A stretch of DNA of 64,000 bases from CAIOYC01 sp964243985 (GCA_964243985.1 CAXTHJ010000007.1:5258-69257), one strand, 5' to 3'. Counted from the first letter of the stretch, positions 16,671-25,151 are shown. Numbers and translations: made by a program. Notes: generated by a model not told the origin, from the sequence alone.

Positions 16671-17372
16671 ATGAGCGACGCCCATCCGCCGCTGCGGTCC
16701 TTCGGGCGCACCAAGTCCCGGGCGATCAAGCCCCGGCAGGCGGATTTGCTGGAAACCATGCTACCGAAGCTCGCCCTGCCCGATCCGGCGGCGGGGCCGA
16801 TCCATCCATCTTTGTTGATGCCGGGCGCGGCGGAGGTCTGGCTGGAGATCGGCTTCGGCGGCGGCGAGCACATGGCGGCGCAGGCGGCCGGGCGCCGCGA
16901 CGTGCTGATCCTCGGCGCCGAGCCCTTCCTGAACGGCGCCGCCAGCGCGCTCCGTCATATCGAGGAGCAGGCGCTGGAGAACGTCCGCCTGCACGTCGGT
17001 GACGCGAGGGACGTGGTGGCGGCCCTGCCGAACGCCAGCCTCGACCGCCTCTTCATCCTCTTCCCAGACCCGTGGCCCAAGGCGCGGCACAACAAGCGGC
17101 GCCTGGTGCAAGACGCCACCGTTGGCGAGTGGGCGCGGGTGCTGAAGCCCGGCGGCCGCCTGCGCTTCGCCACCGACTGGGCGGATTACGGCGAGTGGAC
17201 GTTGAAGCGGTTTTTGGAAAACCCGGCGTTTAACTGGACCGCGGAGCGCGCCAACGACTGGCGAACCCCGCCGCCGGATCACATCACCACCCGCTATGAG
17301 ACCAAGAAGCTCGGCGACATCGCGCCGGTGTTTCTGGATTTCCGACGGGTCCAGGAACCCCATTTGCGCTAA
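16671..17372 (+). CDS. trmB: tRNA (guanine-N7)-methyltransferase
   Basis: A 233-residue SAM enzyme that methylates G46 in tRNA variable loops. LEIGFGGGEHM is the SAM-binding loop, and FPDPWPKARHNKRRLV is the TrmB signature. The C-terminal RYETKKLGD segment contacts tRNA. ATG at 16671 follows the yebC stop closely; the longer open frame upstream overlaps yebC and is not coding. Confidence 0.97.
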   Translation: MSDAHPPLRSFGRTKSRAIKPRQADLLETMLPKLALPDPAAGPIHPSLLMPGAAEVWLEIGFGGGEHMAAQAAGRRDVLILGAEPFLNGAASALRHIEEQALENVRLHVGDARDVVAALPNASLDRLFILFPDPWPKARHNKRRLVQDATVGEWARVLKPGGRLRFATDWADYGEWTLKRFLENPAFNWTAERANDWRTPPPDHITTRYETKKLGDIAPVFLDFRRVQEPHLR

Positions 17373-17383
17373 ACTTTGCGTCT

Positions 17384-17965
17384 ATGCCCGCTCATCCCAA
17401 AACCACCGATGCGCAGATCATCCACGCCGCTCGCCAGCTGGTGGAGGACGAAGGCCGCGACGGGTTTTCCATGAGCGACGTCGCGGTGGCGGTGGGCGTT
17501 CGGACGCCGTCGCTCTATGGCCGCTTCCAAGACCGCGCCGGCTTGCTGAACGCCGTGGAGCTTCAAGTGTGGACCGAACTCGCCGGTCTTCTGGCTGATG
17601 CGATCATCGCGGATAAACCCGAGACCACTTTGATGGCGCAAGCTGAGGCTCTCCGCAAATTCGCGACGAACAACCGGAATCTCTATGCGCTGCTTTTCGA
17701 TATCCGCTCTGCATCCACGGAGGAGGGGATCTCTGTGCGGGCTGCAGTTTTGGCCCAAGTTATTCCGCCGCTCGCCGCCCTTGTCGGGGAAGATTGCGCC
17801 TTCGCTGCGGCGAGAGTGTTCTTGCCGTACCTGCATGGCTTTGTATCGATGGAGCTCGCAAATGCATTTCGTCTGGGCCCCGGCGTGGATGCGGCCTTTG
17901 AACGAGGCTTTTCCGTAATCCTCCTTGGATTGCGCTCGTCGTTCAAGGTTGACGCTGAAGGCTAA
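17384..17965 (+). CDS. TetR/AcrR-family transcriptional regulator
   Basis: A 193-residue regulator. The helix-turn-helix is at residues 8-50: IIHAARQLVEDEGRDGFSMSD, then VAVAVGVRTPSLYGRF. The C-terminal ligand domain is of the TetR_C type and has no diagnostic motif. It lies 11 bases after trmB and 42 bases before a small membrane ORF and a membrane protein, which are its most likely partners or targets. Confidence 0.92.
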   Translation: MPAHPKTTDAQIIHAARQLVEDEGRDGFSMSDVAVAVGVRTPSLYGRFQDRAGLLNAVELQVWTELAGLLADAIIADKPETTLMAQAEALRKFATNNRNLYALLFDIRSASTEEGISVRAAVLAQVIPPLAALVGEDCAFAAARVFLPYLHGFVSMELANAFRLGPGVDAAFERGFSVILLGLRSSFKVDAEG

Positions 17966-18007
17966 CGGTATTAGCTTTCGAGCGTTGTGAAGCGCCGAGA
18001 GGTGAAC

Positions 18008-18109
18008 ATGCAATTCCTGTTGAGCCTCTTCCTGTTTATCGTGGTCATCGGACTGATAGACGCACGCGTACCGTGGTCGAAAGCCCGCAAGCGGAGCGCG
18101 CAGACGTGA
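18008..18109 (+). CDS. 33-residue membrane peptide, translationally coupled to next gene
   Basis: A short ORF starting at ATG 18008 with an AGAGGTG ribosome site. It encodes MQFLLSLFLFIVVIGLID and a basic tail ending AQT: one transmembrane helix with a positive cytoplasmic end. Its TGA overlaps the GTG start of the following membrane protein (GTGA), so it may act as a leader for coupled translation or as a subunit. No homologue is known to me. Confidence 0.62.
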   Translation: MQFLLSLFLFIVVIGLIDARVPWSKARKRSAQT

Positions 18110-18687
18110 TTGCAGGTCATTTCGGCCTGGCCGCCGCCGTCAAAAGTCGTGAGCAAGGAACGCCCTTGTGGGCCTTGATGCTGGCGACGGCGTGGCTGGA
18201 TGTGGTGTTCCTCCCGCTTTACTTATCGGGCGTCGAGACCACGCAGCCCGCCGATGCGGGGCGGATAGGATACGGCGAGTTGATCATCCACGCGGATTAT
18301 ACGCACTCGATCGTCGGCATGATCGTGCTGTCTGGAGTGTTGGGTGGGCTCGCGGGGCTGCTTTGGGGAAGACGCTCGGCTTTCGTGGTCGGCTTGGTGG
18401 CTGCGTCCCATTGGGTGCTGGACCTGATCGTTCACCGCGGCGACATGACGATCCTGCCGGGCAACCTGGGCGATCTCCCGCGGCTCGGTCTTGGGATTTG
18501 GCGTTATCCTCTGTTGTCCTTCAGCATTGAACTTGCCTTCGTCCTCGCCGGTGCGTGGCTCTATTGGCGCGCCGCTCGCCGAGTGGTGAAGGCCGAGGGG
18601 AGAGGCGCGGTCGCCGCCACGATAACGGCCTCCCTGATCGCCGTTTTCGGCATCCTGATCCTATGGCTGGATTTCACCAGCGCCTGA
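18106..18687 (+). CDS. Multi-pass membrane protein, possibly YdjM/DUF457-related
   Basis: A 193-residue inner-membrane protein with about five hydrophobic helices. The motif order H-A-D-Y-T-H-S followed later by SHWVLDLIVHR-D recalls the conserved His/Asp pattern of DUF457/YdjM membrane-bound metal-dependent hydrolases. The start used is GTG at 18106, overlapping the stop of the 33-residue ORF; the frame is open further upstream only through that ORF. It probably shares a transcript with the TetR gene. The family assignment is tentative. Confidence 0.72.
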   Translation: MIAGHFGLAAAVKSREQGTPLWALMLATAWLDVVFLPLYLSGVETTQPADAGRIGYGELIIHADYTHSIVGMIVLSGVLGGLAGLLWGRRSAFVVGLVAASHWVLDLIVHRGDMTILPGNLGDLPRLGLGIWRYPLLSFSIELAFVLAGAWLYWRAARRVVKAEGRGAVAATITASLIAVFGILILWLDFTSA

Positions 18688-18803
18688 CGAGGCAAACTCC
18701 GCCATATCAGTGGTCTTTGGAAAAGGCCGGCCTATCGCAGATGACGTTGGACTCGATTGCACCGATCGATGCGGGCATGAGCCGGCCTGACGCCGTGTTA
18801 AAA

Positions 18804-19520
18804 TCAGGCCTTTGCGTATCGAAACCAAACCGCCTTATCCTTTAAGGTCTTCGCGATAAATTCCGCGTGGGCCGCCCGCTCCTCATCGGTAGATCGCGTC
18901 GCCAGAGGCCGGGGCCGCGCGCCGTAGCCGCCGTTCATCAGGGTCGAGCCCGCGACGATCCCCTGCATCGTCCGCGCCGGCGCGAGGTCGAGCCCCCGCT
19001 CCTTGCCGCCCTGAAGCTCCAGATAGACCATGGCCAGGAGGCGGGTGTCGATCAGGGCGCCATGCTTCTCCCGCTCGGCCAGGGAGATCTTGAAGCGTTT
19101 GCAGAGGGCGTCGAGGGAGTTGTACATCCCCGGAAACCGAACCTTGGCCATCTCATAGGTGCAGACCCAGCGGGGCGGCGGTAGGGCGGCGCGGCCGGAT
19201 TTCTCCAGCTCGTGGTTGATGAAGCCCCGGTCGAAAGCGGCGTTGTGGGCGATCAACGGCGCGTCGCCCACAAATTCGATGAAATGGTCGCAAATCTCCG
19301 CGTCGGCAAACTTGGGCTTGCCATGCAGGCTGGCGCGAGAGATGCCGTGGACCTTTTCGGCCTCGGGATCAATGTCGCGCTCGGGGTCGATGTAGCGGTG
19401 GAAGTGGCGGCCGGTGGGCAGCAGATCCTCGATCTCGATGCAGGCGATCTCGATCACCCGGTGGCCCGATTTGGGGTCAAGCCCGGTGGTTTCCGTATCA
19501 AGAACGATTTCGCGCGCCAT
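18804..19520 (-). CDS. dnaQ: DNA polymerase III epsilon subunit (3'-5' proofreading exonuclease)
   Basis: A 238-residue DEDDh exonuclease. Exo I is LDTETTGLDP with Asp8 and Glu10, Exo II is HNAAFDRGF, and Exo III is HGALIDTRLLA. It proofreads as part of the replisome. ATG at 19520 (MAREIVLDTE) is the family start; the upstream open frame overlaps the intergenic region. It is the farthest of five leftward genes leaving the replication origin, 73 bases after coaE. Confidence 0.97.
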   Translation of the reverse strand: MAREIVLDTETTGLDPKSGHRVIEIACIEIEDLLPTGRHFHRYIDPERDIDPEAEKVHGISRASLHGKPKFADAEICDHFIEFVGDAPLIAHNAAFDRGFINHELEKSGRAALPPPRWVCTYEMAKVRFPGMYNSLDALCKRFKISLAEREKHGALIDTRLLAMVYLELQGGKERGLDLAPARTMQGIVAGSTLMNGGYGARPRPLATRSTDEERAAHAEFIAKTLKDKAVWFRYAKA

Positions 19521-19593
19521 GGGATGAAGATGGTCTGCGTCGCGGGAGCCGTCCAGCGCGGCGAAACCGCTCAAGGCCCAACAGCGCGATGTT

Positions 19594-20220
19594 TTAAAGG
19601 GACGGCGCGCCCGATCTTGTGGATCGCCAGCCCGGCTTAGCGAGGGTCTCAAGGACCGCCTTCACCTGCTTCCGCCCCGCATCCAGCCCGCGGCCTGTAT
19701 CGATGACGAAATCGGCGCGGGCGCGTTTTTCCGCATCCGGCGTCTGTCGCTTCAGGATCGCCTCGAGCTTGTCAGCGCTCATGCCGACCCGCGCCATCAC
19801 CCGCTGGCGCTGTAGTTCCACGGGCGCGGAGACGACGGCGATGGCGTCAACGGCTTTGTCGCCGCCCGTTTCGAACAGCAGCGGTACGTCCATCACTACC
19901 ACCGCCGCGCCTTCGCTGATCGCACACGCGAAGAAGTCCTGGCGATGGGCGCCGACCAGGGGATGGACGATGGCCTCCAACCTTTTCAGCGCCTCGGGAT
20001 CGTTCAGCACTCGATCGCCCAAAAGACCGCGATGGATAGCGCCGTCTACCGTGACCCCCGGAAAAATGGCTTCAACAGGCTCTACGGCGGCTCCGCCCAG
20101 ACCGTAGAGTTCATGAACGGCGGCGTCGGCGTCGTAGACTGGAACGCCTTCATCGGCGAACATGGCGGCGGTGGTGGATTTGCCCATGCCGATGGAGCCG
20201 GTAAGGCCGAGCAGGATCAT
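19594..20220 (-). CDS. coaE: Dephospho-CoA kinase
   Basis: A 208-residue P-loop kinase for the last step of coenzyme A synthesis. The Walker A motif GSIGMGKST is at residues 8-16, with VYDADAAVHELY for substrate binding and VVMDVPLLFETGGD as the Walker B/lid region. It overlaps aroE by 4 bases. The order dnaQ-coaE-aroE-maf-ppsR is typical for the left flank of alphaproteobacterial origins of this type. Confidence 0.97.
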   Translation of the reverse strand: MILLGLTGSIGMGKSTTAAMFADEGVPVYDADAAVHELYGLGGAAVEPVEAIFPGVTVDGAIHRGLLGDRVLNDPEALKRLEAIVHPLVGAHRQDFFACAISEGAAVVVMDVPLLFETGGDKAVDAIAVVSAPVELQRQRVMARVGMSADKLEAILKRQTPDAEKRARADFVIDTGRGLDAGRKQVKAVLETLAKPGWRSTRSGAPSL

Positions 20221-21074
20221 CGATCAGACTGCATGGCGTTTAAGAGCAGGGCGCGCGCGTCGATGTCCGGGGGCGGGCGGCCGAAGAAGGCTTCAAAGGA
20301 CGGGATCGCCTGGCCGATCAGCATGTCGAGGCCATCCACCGTCTGCAGGCTTTGCGCCTTCGCCGCCGCGAGGAATTTGGTCTCCAGCGGTCGATACAGC
20401 ATGTCCATCGCCACAGCGCCGGCAGGCGCGTTGGAGAAGTCCCAGCTCAACCCATCCTGACCGCCGACTTCGGCGGAGCTGGCGTTGATGATGGCTCCGG
20501 CGCCTTGGAGGGCCCGCTGCGTCTCCTTCAAATCCCAGGCGGAGACAGAAGAGAACCGAGCGGTCAGAGCTTCCGCCCTCGATTTGGTCCGATTGACCAC
20601 CCGGATGTCCGACACCCCGGCGGCCTCTAGCGTCGCGACGGCGCCCTTCGCCGCGCCGCCGGCTCCGAAGATGACGACTGGACCATCCCCCAGCCGCAAG
20701 GCCGGCGCCTGGCGTGCGAAGGCGTAGAGCAGACCCTCGCCGTCAGTGTTGCGCGCTTCAATCTCGCCGTCAGGGTGAAACAGCAAAAGGTTCGCGGCTC
20801 CGGCTGCATAAGCGAGAGGGCTGGCGTCGTCCGCGGCGCCGAGGGCCGCTTCCTTAAACGGCAAGGTGATGTTGAGACCCCGGATCACGCCCCCGCGGAG
20901 GCCTTCAACGAAAACTAAAAATCGATCCTCAGCCGGCGAATAGGGGATGTAGGCCGCATCTAATCCGGCGTCCTCGATCCAGCTATTGTGCAAGTTGGGG
21001 CTAAGGGAGTGAGCGATAGGCCTACCGGCGACGCCGGCCACCATCGCCTGAGCGGTTGTTCGAGCGGTGCTCAC
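20217..21074 (-). CDS. aroE: Shikimate dehydrogenase
   Basis: A 285-residue NADPH-dependent enzyme of aromatic amino-acid synthesis. GRPIAHSLSPNLHNSW binds shikimate, and NITLPFKEAAL supplies the catalytic Lys. VIFGAGGAAKGAV is the nucleotide motif, and NRTKSRAEAL selects NADPH. It overlaps both coaE and maf by 4 bases. Confidence 0.97.
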   Translation of the reverse strand: MSTARTTAQAMVAGVAGRPIAHSLSPNLHNSWIEDAGLDAAYIPYSPAEDRFLVFVEGLRGGVIRGLNITLPFKEAALGAADDASPLAYAAGAANLLLFHPDGEIEARNTDGEGLLYAFARQAPALRLGDGPVVIFGAGGAAKGAVATLEAAGVSDIRVVNRTKSRAEALTARFSSVSAWDLKETQRALQGAGAIINASSAEVGGQDGLSWDFSNAPAGAVAMDMLYRPLETKFLAAAKAQSLQTVDGLDMLIGQAIPSFEAFFGRPPPDIDARALLLNAMQSDR

Positions 21075-21661
21075 GACGAAATAGCGCCTCGCACGCGCAG
21101 GTAGTCGAGGATCGGTAGAAGCGGCAAGCCGAGAATGCTGAAATAATCCCCGTCGATAACGCTGAAGATTTGCGCGCCGAGCCCCTCTAGCCGATAGCAG
21201 CCGACGGTGGTCAGCAGTGCTGCGCCTTCGGTCGCGAGGTAGTTTTCGAGGAAGGCGTCGGTGAACGGGCGCACCGTCAGGGTGGCCGTAGAAACGCGCC
21301 GCCAGACCGGCGAGCCGCCCTCGGCGATCACAACAGCGGAATGAAGTTTGTGGGTCTTGCCCCTCAACGCTAGGAGATGGACCTTGGCCTCCGTTAGATC
21401 GTGGGGCTTGTCGTAAAGCTGGCCGGCGAGATCCAGGGTGGAGTCTGCGCCGATCACCAACCCGGCCATCTTGCGGGAAACCTTCACCGCCTTAGCCTCC
21501 GCCAACGCATCGGCGATGTCACGCGGTGCCGCGCCGTCCGCCACCAGAGCGTTTTTGATCGAAGTCTCATCCACATTGGGCGCCATCGTCGCGATCTTGA
21601 CGCCCGCTTCACGGAGCAGGGTCGCTCGGGCGGCGCTGGTGGACGCCACGGTGACGGCCAT
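21071..21661 (-). CDS. maf: Maf-like nucleotide pyrophosphatase
   Basis: A 196-residue nucleoside-triphosphate pyrophosphatase of the Maf family, which hydrolyses non-canonical or pyrimidine nucleotides. The usual start S-x-S-x-x-R appears as STSAARATLLREAG, followed by NVDET and VIGADSTLDLAG. ATG at 21661 overlaps the ppsR stop (ATGA). Some members also affect division; here only the enzyme fold can be inferred. Confidence 0.93.
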   Translation of the reverse strand: MAVTVASTSAARATLLREAGVKIATMAPNVDETSIKNALVADGAAPRDIADALAEAKAVKVSRKMAGLVIGADSTLDLAGQLYDKPHDLTEAKVHLLALRGKTHKLHSAVVIAEGGSPVWRRVSTATLTVRPFTDAFLENYLATEGAALLTTVGCYRLEGLGAQIFSVIDGDYFSILGLPLLPILDYLRVRGAISS

Positions 21662-22509
21662 CACATCGCACCGCCGACGGTCTTCTTCGCATTGAGAAGG
21701 TTGATCACCGCCGCCGCGGTCTCCTCCACCGAGCGGCGGGTGACGTCGATCACCGGCCATCCGTGTTTTTCAAACAGGCGGCGGGCGCGGATGGTCTCCT
21801 CTCGCACGGCCTCCTGATCGATGTAGCTGGATTCTCGCCCCTCGTTCAGGGAGAGGAGGCGGTTGCGGCGGATCTGGATCAGGCGATCTGGGGAGACCAG
21901 AAGACCCACAACTAACGCCTTCTTCATGGCCAGAAGTTCTTGCGGTGGATCGCTTCCCGGCACCAAAGGCACGTTGGCGGCGCGGACGCCTCGATGGGCC
22001 AGATAGATGCAGGTGGGGGTCTTGGAGGTGCGGCTGACGCCCACCAGCACCACATCCGCGCTTTCAAGATCCTGGCCGCTTTGGCCGTCATCGTGACCGA
22101 TGGCGTAGTTCAACGCTTCGATACGGTTGAAATAATCGGTGTCGAGGGTGTGCTGCACGCCGATTTTGGTGGTGAGCTGCGCCCCAAGATAACGGCCAAG
22201 GGCGGCGGTCATCGGGTCGAGGGCGGCGATGCAAGGGGATTCCACCTCGCGGCATCCAGCCTCAAGCGCAGTGCGAAGTTCCCGATCGACGATGGTGTGG
22301 ATCACCATGCCGGGCGCGGCCTCCACTTCTTTAAGCACGCGCTCCAGCTGCCGCTGAGATCGCATCAACGGGTACATGTGTTCGATGGGCAAGATGTTGT
22401 CGAAACGCGCGCAAACCGCCTTGCTCATGGCGTTCAAGGTCTCGCCGGTGGAATCGGAGACTAGGTGAACATGAAAATAAGTGGAAAATCGGGGCGTCGG
22501 CGTAATCAT
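21661..22509 (-). CDS. ppsR: PEP synthase regulatory protein (DUF299 bifunctional kinase/pyrophosphorylase)
   Basis: A 282-residue member of the PpsR/RP1 family, which phosphorylates and dephosphorylates PEP synthase or pyruvate phosphate dikinase using ADP. HVHLVSDSTGETLNAMSKA is the N-terminal signature, and VLVGVSRTSKTPTCIYLA holds the P-loop-like catalytic part. I use ATG at 22509 (MITPTPRF), behind an AAAGGA; ATG at 22539 and TTG at 22548 are alternatives without good ribosome sites. It corresponds to the gene bordering the left side of the Caulobacter origin. Confidence 0.92.
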   Translation of the reverse strand: MITPTPRFSTYFHVHLVSDSTGETLNAMSKAVCARFDNILPIEHMYPLMRSQRQLERVLKEVEAAPGMVIHTIVDRELRTALEAGCREVESPCIAALDPMTAALGRYLGAQLTTKIGVQHTLDTDYFNRIEALNYAIGHDDGQSGQDLESADVVLVGVSRTSKTPTCIYLAHRGVRAANVPLVPGSDPPQELLAMKKALVVGLLVSPDRLIQIRRNRLLSLNEGRESSYIDQEAVREETIRARRLFEKHGWPVIDVTRRSVEETAAAVINLLNAKKTVGGAM

Positions 22510-22787
22510 CGGTGAAGAGCCGTCCTTTGAAACCGCCATTGGAGCCAAAACGCCGCAGCAGAAGGCTGGGGATCAAACCGGTGACGGTTCATGGTCAACC
22601 GCTGACTTAGCCGAGGAAGACCGCTGAGAAAACGCCAAAGCCGACACGATCGCCCTCACAGGCGTGGATGACTGGGGACGACTCAGGATGTCCTGAGCCA
22701 TTTCCATGTAGCGCCACGCCATGTGGACAGCCGCAAGAACAATATGCGGTGTCCGAAGGGACGGAGGCCGGTCGTCATCGACACCCG

Positions 22788-22802
22788 TTAAGGATCTATT
22801 AA
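22788..22802. promoter_or_regulatory. CtrA box 1 in origin
   Basis: TTAA, seven bases (GGATCTA), TTAA: an exact match to the full CtrA recognition sequence. CtrA-P bound here would block replication initiation in swarmer cells, as in Caulobacter. Confidence 0.85.
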
Positions 22803-22815
22803 TGAATTTGAACGG

Positions 22816-22830
22816 TTAAGGTTTTATTAA
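22816..22830. promoter_or_regulatory. CtrA box 2 in origin
   Basis: TTAA, seven bases (GGTTTTA), TTAA: a second exact full site, 28 bases from the first counting start to start. That is nearly three helical turns, so two CtrA dimers would lie on roughly the same DNA face. Confidence 0.85.
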
Positions 22831-23040
22831 GCATTTCCACAGAGCGACTATCCTACCCAACGGAACTCGTGGACCACTCGAAGTTTGGCCGTACATGGGA
22901 CCACCGGCGGTAGGAATTATCCCCGATATACGGCGGTCAACTGACTCCTTCCTCTCTCCAAATCCTCCTTTAAGAAAAAGGAAGATAGCTTTGGCTGGCA
23001 TGGGGTTGAGGGGAGGCGGGCGAGGGTCTTTAAGGAGCTT

Positions 23041-24096
23041 ATGAGCAATCAGGACAGTCCATGCCTCGTCAGGGCTTTGCAGGGCGAAGCGTTCGAGAGG
23101 CCTCCCATATGGTTCATGCGCCAAGCAGGCCGGTTCCTCCCGGAATACCGGGCATTGCGGGCCACGACGCCGGACTTCATCAGCTTTTGCCTCGATCCGA
23201 TTAAGGCCGCCGAGGCGACCTTGCAGCCGACCAAGCGATTTCCCTTCACCGCCGCGATCGTCTTCGCCGACATCCTCTTGATCCCCCGCGCCCTGGGCCA
23301 ATCGGTGTGGTTCGAGGCGGGGGAGGGACCACGACTGGGCGATCTTCCGGCGCCTGAGCGGCTCGAGGAGAAGCTTTTCGCGGTTGAGACAGCCCTCGGC
23401 GCGGTGGGCGAGACCCTGGAGCGGGTGCGCGACGGTCTTTCTTCCGACCGGGCCCTGATTGGTTTTGCGGGCGCCCCTTGGACGGTCTTGACCTACATGA
23501 TTGAAGGGCGGTCGAGCGATCGATTTAAGGCGAAGTCATTAGCCTACACCGAGCCAGAGCGCGTTGATCGCTATCTGGACGTTCTCGTGGAGGCCACGGC
23601 TCAGTATATGGCCATGCAGGCGCGGGCGGGCGCGGAGGTGTTGCAAATCTTCGAATCCTGGGCGGAAGGGCTGTCGGAGCCCTTGTTCCAGCGTCTGGTG
23701 ATCGGGCCGCATCAAAGGCTGCTGGCGCGCCTGAAGGGGCTCGGCGTGACCGTTCCACTGATCGGCTTTCCTCGGGGCGCCGGCGCTCTCCTGGACCAGT
23801 ATGCGAACGAGGTGGACGTGGCCGGCGTCGGGCTGGATACGCAAACGACATTGGCGCAGGGCCGGAGTATTCAGGCGCGGCGCACAATTCAAGGCGCGCT
23901 TGATCCGCTGCTGTTGCGGGCGGGCGGCGCGGCCCTCGATCGCCGCGTGGACCAGCTGCTGGAGGCCTGGACGAAGGGACCATACATCTTCAACCTCGGC
24001 CACGGCATCTTGCCCGATACGCCCATCGCCCATGTGGCGCAGGTGCTGGCCAGGGTGACCGGCGAGCGCGTAACGGGCGAGGCTGTAGCGGCATGA
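23041..24096 (+). CDS. hemE: Uroporphyrinogen decarboxylase
   Basis: A 351-residue enzyme that makes coproporphyrinogen III in haem synthesis. The signature PPIWFMRQAGRFLPEYR is at residues 21-37, with FPFTAAIVFADILLIP and GFAGAPWTVLTYMIEG also diagnostic. ATG at 23041 sits right behind TTAAGGAG, so the ribosome site is close (AAGGAG-CTT-ATG) and overlaps a TTAA half site. It borders the origin, and its promoter lies in the origin region, as in Caulobacter where hemE transcription is tied to initiation. It overlaps hemH by 4 bases. Confidence 0.98.
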   Translation: MSNQDSPCLVRALQGEAFERPPIWFMRQAGRFLPEYRALRATTPDFISFCLDPIKAAEATLQPTKRFPFTAAIVFADILLIPRALGQSVWFEAGEGPRLGDLPAPERLEEKLFAVETALGAVGETLERVRDGLSSDRALIGFAGAPWTVLTYMIEGRSSDRFKAKSLAYTEPERVDRYLDVLVEATAQYMAMQARAGAEVLQIFESWAEGLSEPLFQRLVIGPHQRLLARLKGLGVTVPLIGFPRGAGALLDQYANEVDVAGVGLDTQTTLAQGRSIQARRTIQGALDPLLLRAGGAALDRRVDQLLEAWTKGPYIFNLGHGILPDTPIAHVAQVLARVTGERVTGEAVAA

Positions 24097-25151
24097 AGCG
24101 CAAGCTCGCCGTGGTGCTCCTCAATCTCGGGGGGCCGGACAGCCTCGCCGCCGTGCGACCGTTCCTGTTCAACCTCTTCAATGACCCCGCGATCATCCCG
24201 CTGCCGCAACCCTTTCGCTGGTTGGTGGCGCGGCTGATCTCCACTTTTCGAGATAAGACGGCGCAGGCCAACTACGCCATGATGGGCGGCTCATCGCCCC
24301 TCCTGCGTGAAACGGTGAAGCAGGCGGCGGGGCTGCAGGCCGCCCTTGTCAACCGATTGCCGGATATCGATGTGCTCACCACCATCGCCATGCGCCACTG
24401 GTCGCCTTTGACCGGCGAGACTGCCGGTGAAGTCGCGGCTTTTGCGCCGGACGAGATCGTACTCTTGCCCCTCTACCCGCAATTCTCCACGACGACGACC
24501 GGTTCCTCGTTTAAGGCTTGGGCGAAGGCTTACAAAGGGCCGGGCCTTACACGCCGGGTCTGCTGTTATCCCGAAGAGGAAGGGCTGATCGAGGCGCACG
24601 CCCGGCGCATCCTTGCGACCTATACGGCGATGGGGCGGCCGGCTCCGGTGCGGTTGCTCTTCTCAGCCCACGGTTTGCCGCAGAAGGTGGTGGATGGCGG
24701 CGATCCTTATCAAAACCAGGTCGAACGCACAGCGGCGGCGATCCTGCGGCGGCTCGGCCCCGATTGGGCGGCCGGGGGATGGGATTGGCGCGTCTGTTAT
24801 CAGAGCCGGGTTGGGCCCATGCAATGGCTTGGGCCTTCCACGATCGAGGCCATCGAAGAGGCGGGAGCGGATCGTCGCGGCGTACTGATCACGCCGATTG
24901 CTTTTGTGTCTGAACATGTTGAGACGCTGGTGGAACTCGACCATGAGTACGCTGCGCTGGCCCGGTCTATTGCCCAGCCCTTCTATCTGCGTGCGCCGGC
25001 TATAGGCGACGATCTGGCCTTTATTGAAGGCTTAGCGGAGACCGTGATCGGCGCGCTGTCTCGGCCGGGAATAGCGTCGGCGGGGCAACCCTGTCCGCAA
25101 GGGTTCGCTCAATGCCCGACAGCTTGCGCAAAGCGGACGGAGCCGGTGTGA
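24093..25151 (+). CDS. hemH: Ferrochelatase, with Cys-rich C-terminus
   Basis: A 352-residue enzyme inserting Fe(II) into protoporphyrin IX. VVLLNLGGPDSL opens the protein, LLFSAHGLP carries the active-site His, and ITPIAFVSEHVETLVELDHEY completes the site. The last residues contain three cysteines in the order CPQGFAQC then C in PTACAKR, typical of ferrochelatases with a [2Fe-2S] cluster, which is established for the Caulobacter enzyme. A fourth ligand must come from elsewhere. It overlaps hemE (ATGA) and hemJ (GTGA) by 4 bases each. Confidence 0.97.
   Translation: MKRKLAVVLLNLGGPDSLAAVRPFLFNLFNDPAIIPLPQPFRWLVARLISTFRDKTAQANYAMMGGSSPLLRETVKQAAGLQAALVNRLPDIDVLTTIAMRHWSPLTGETAGEVAAFAPDEIVLLPLYPQFSTTTTGSSFKAWAKAYKGPGLTRRVCCYPEEEGLIEAHARRILATYTAMGRPAPVRLLFSAHGLPQKVVDGGDPYQNQVERTAAAILRRLGPDWAAGGWDWRVCYQSRVGPMQWLGPSTIEAIEEAGADRRGVLITPIAFVSEHVETLVELDHEYAALARSIAQPFYLRAPAIGDDLAFIEGLAETVIGALSRPGIASAGQPCPQGFAQCPTACAKRTEPV

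Larger units (their letters stand above)
22663..22925. promoter_or_regulatory. Cluster of degenerate DnaA-box-like sites
   Basis: Five 9-mers each differ at two positions from TTATCCACA or from the Caulobacter G-box TGATCCACA. They are TCATCCACG (22663-22671, minus), CTGTCCACA (22722-22730, minus), ATTTCCACA (22833-22841, plus, just after CtrA box 2), TGGTCCACG (22868-22876, minus) and TTATCCCCG (22917-22925, plus). None is perfect, which fits weak boxes as in Caulobacter, but some may be chance. Confidence 0.5.
22510..23040. other. Chromosomal replication origin (Caulobacter Cori type)
   Basis: A 531-base gene-free gap between divergent ppsR and hemE, the same flanks as the Caulobacter origin. 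It is the most AT-rich stretch nearby, especially 22786-22836. It holds two perfect CtrA boxes, several DnaA-box-like sequences, two GANTC (CcrM) sites at 22680-22684 and 22943-22947, and TTAA half sites just before hemE. Genes on both sides point away from it for several kilobases, and parS/parAB lie 6 to 10 kb to the right. Function as an origin is inferred by synteny plus motifs. Confidence 0.85.
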
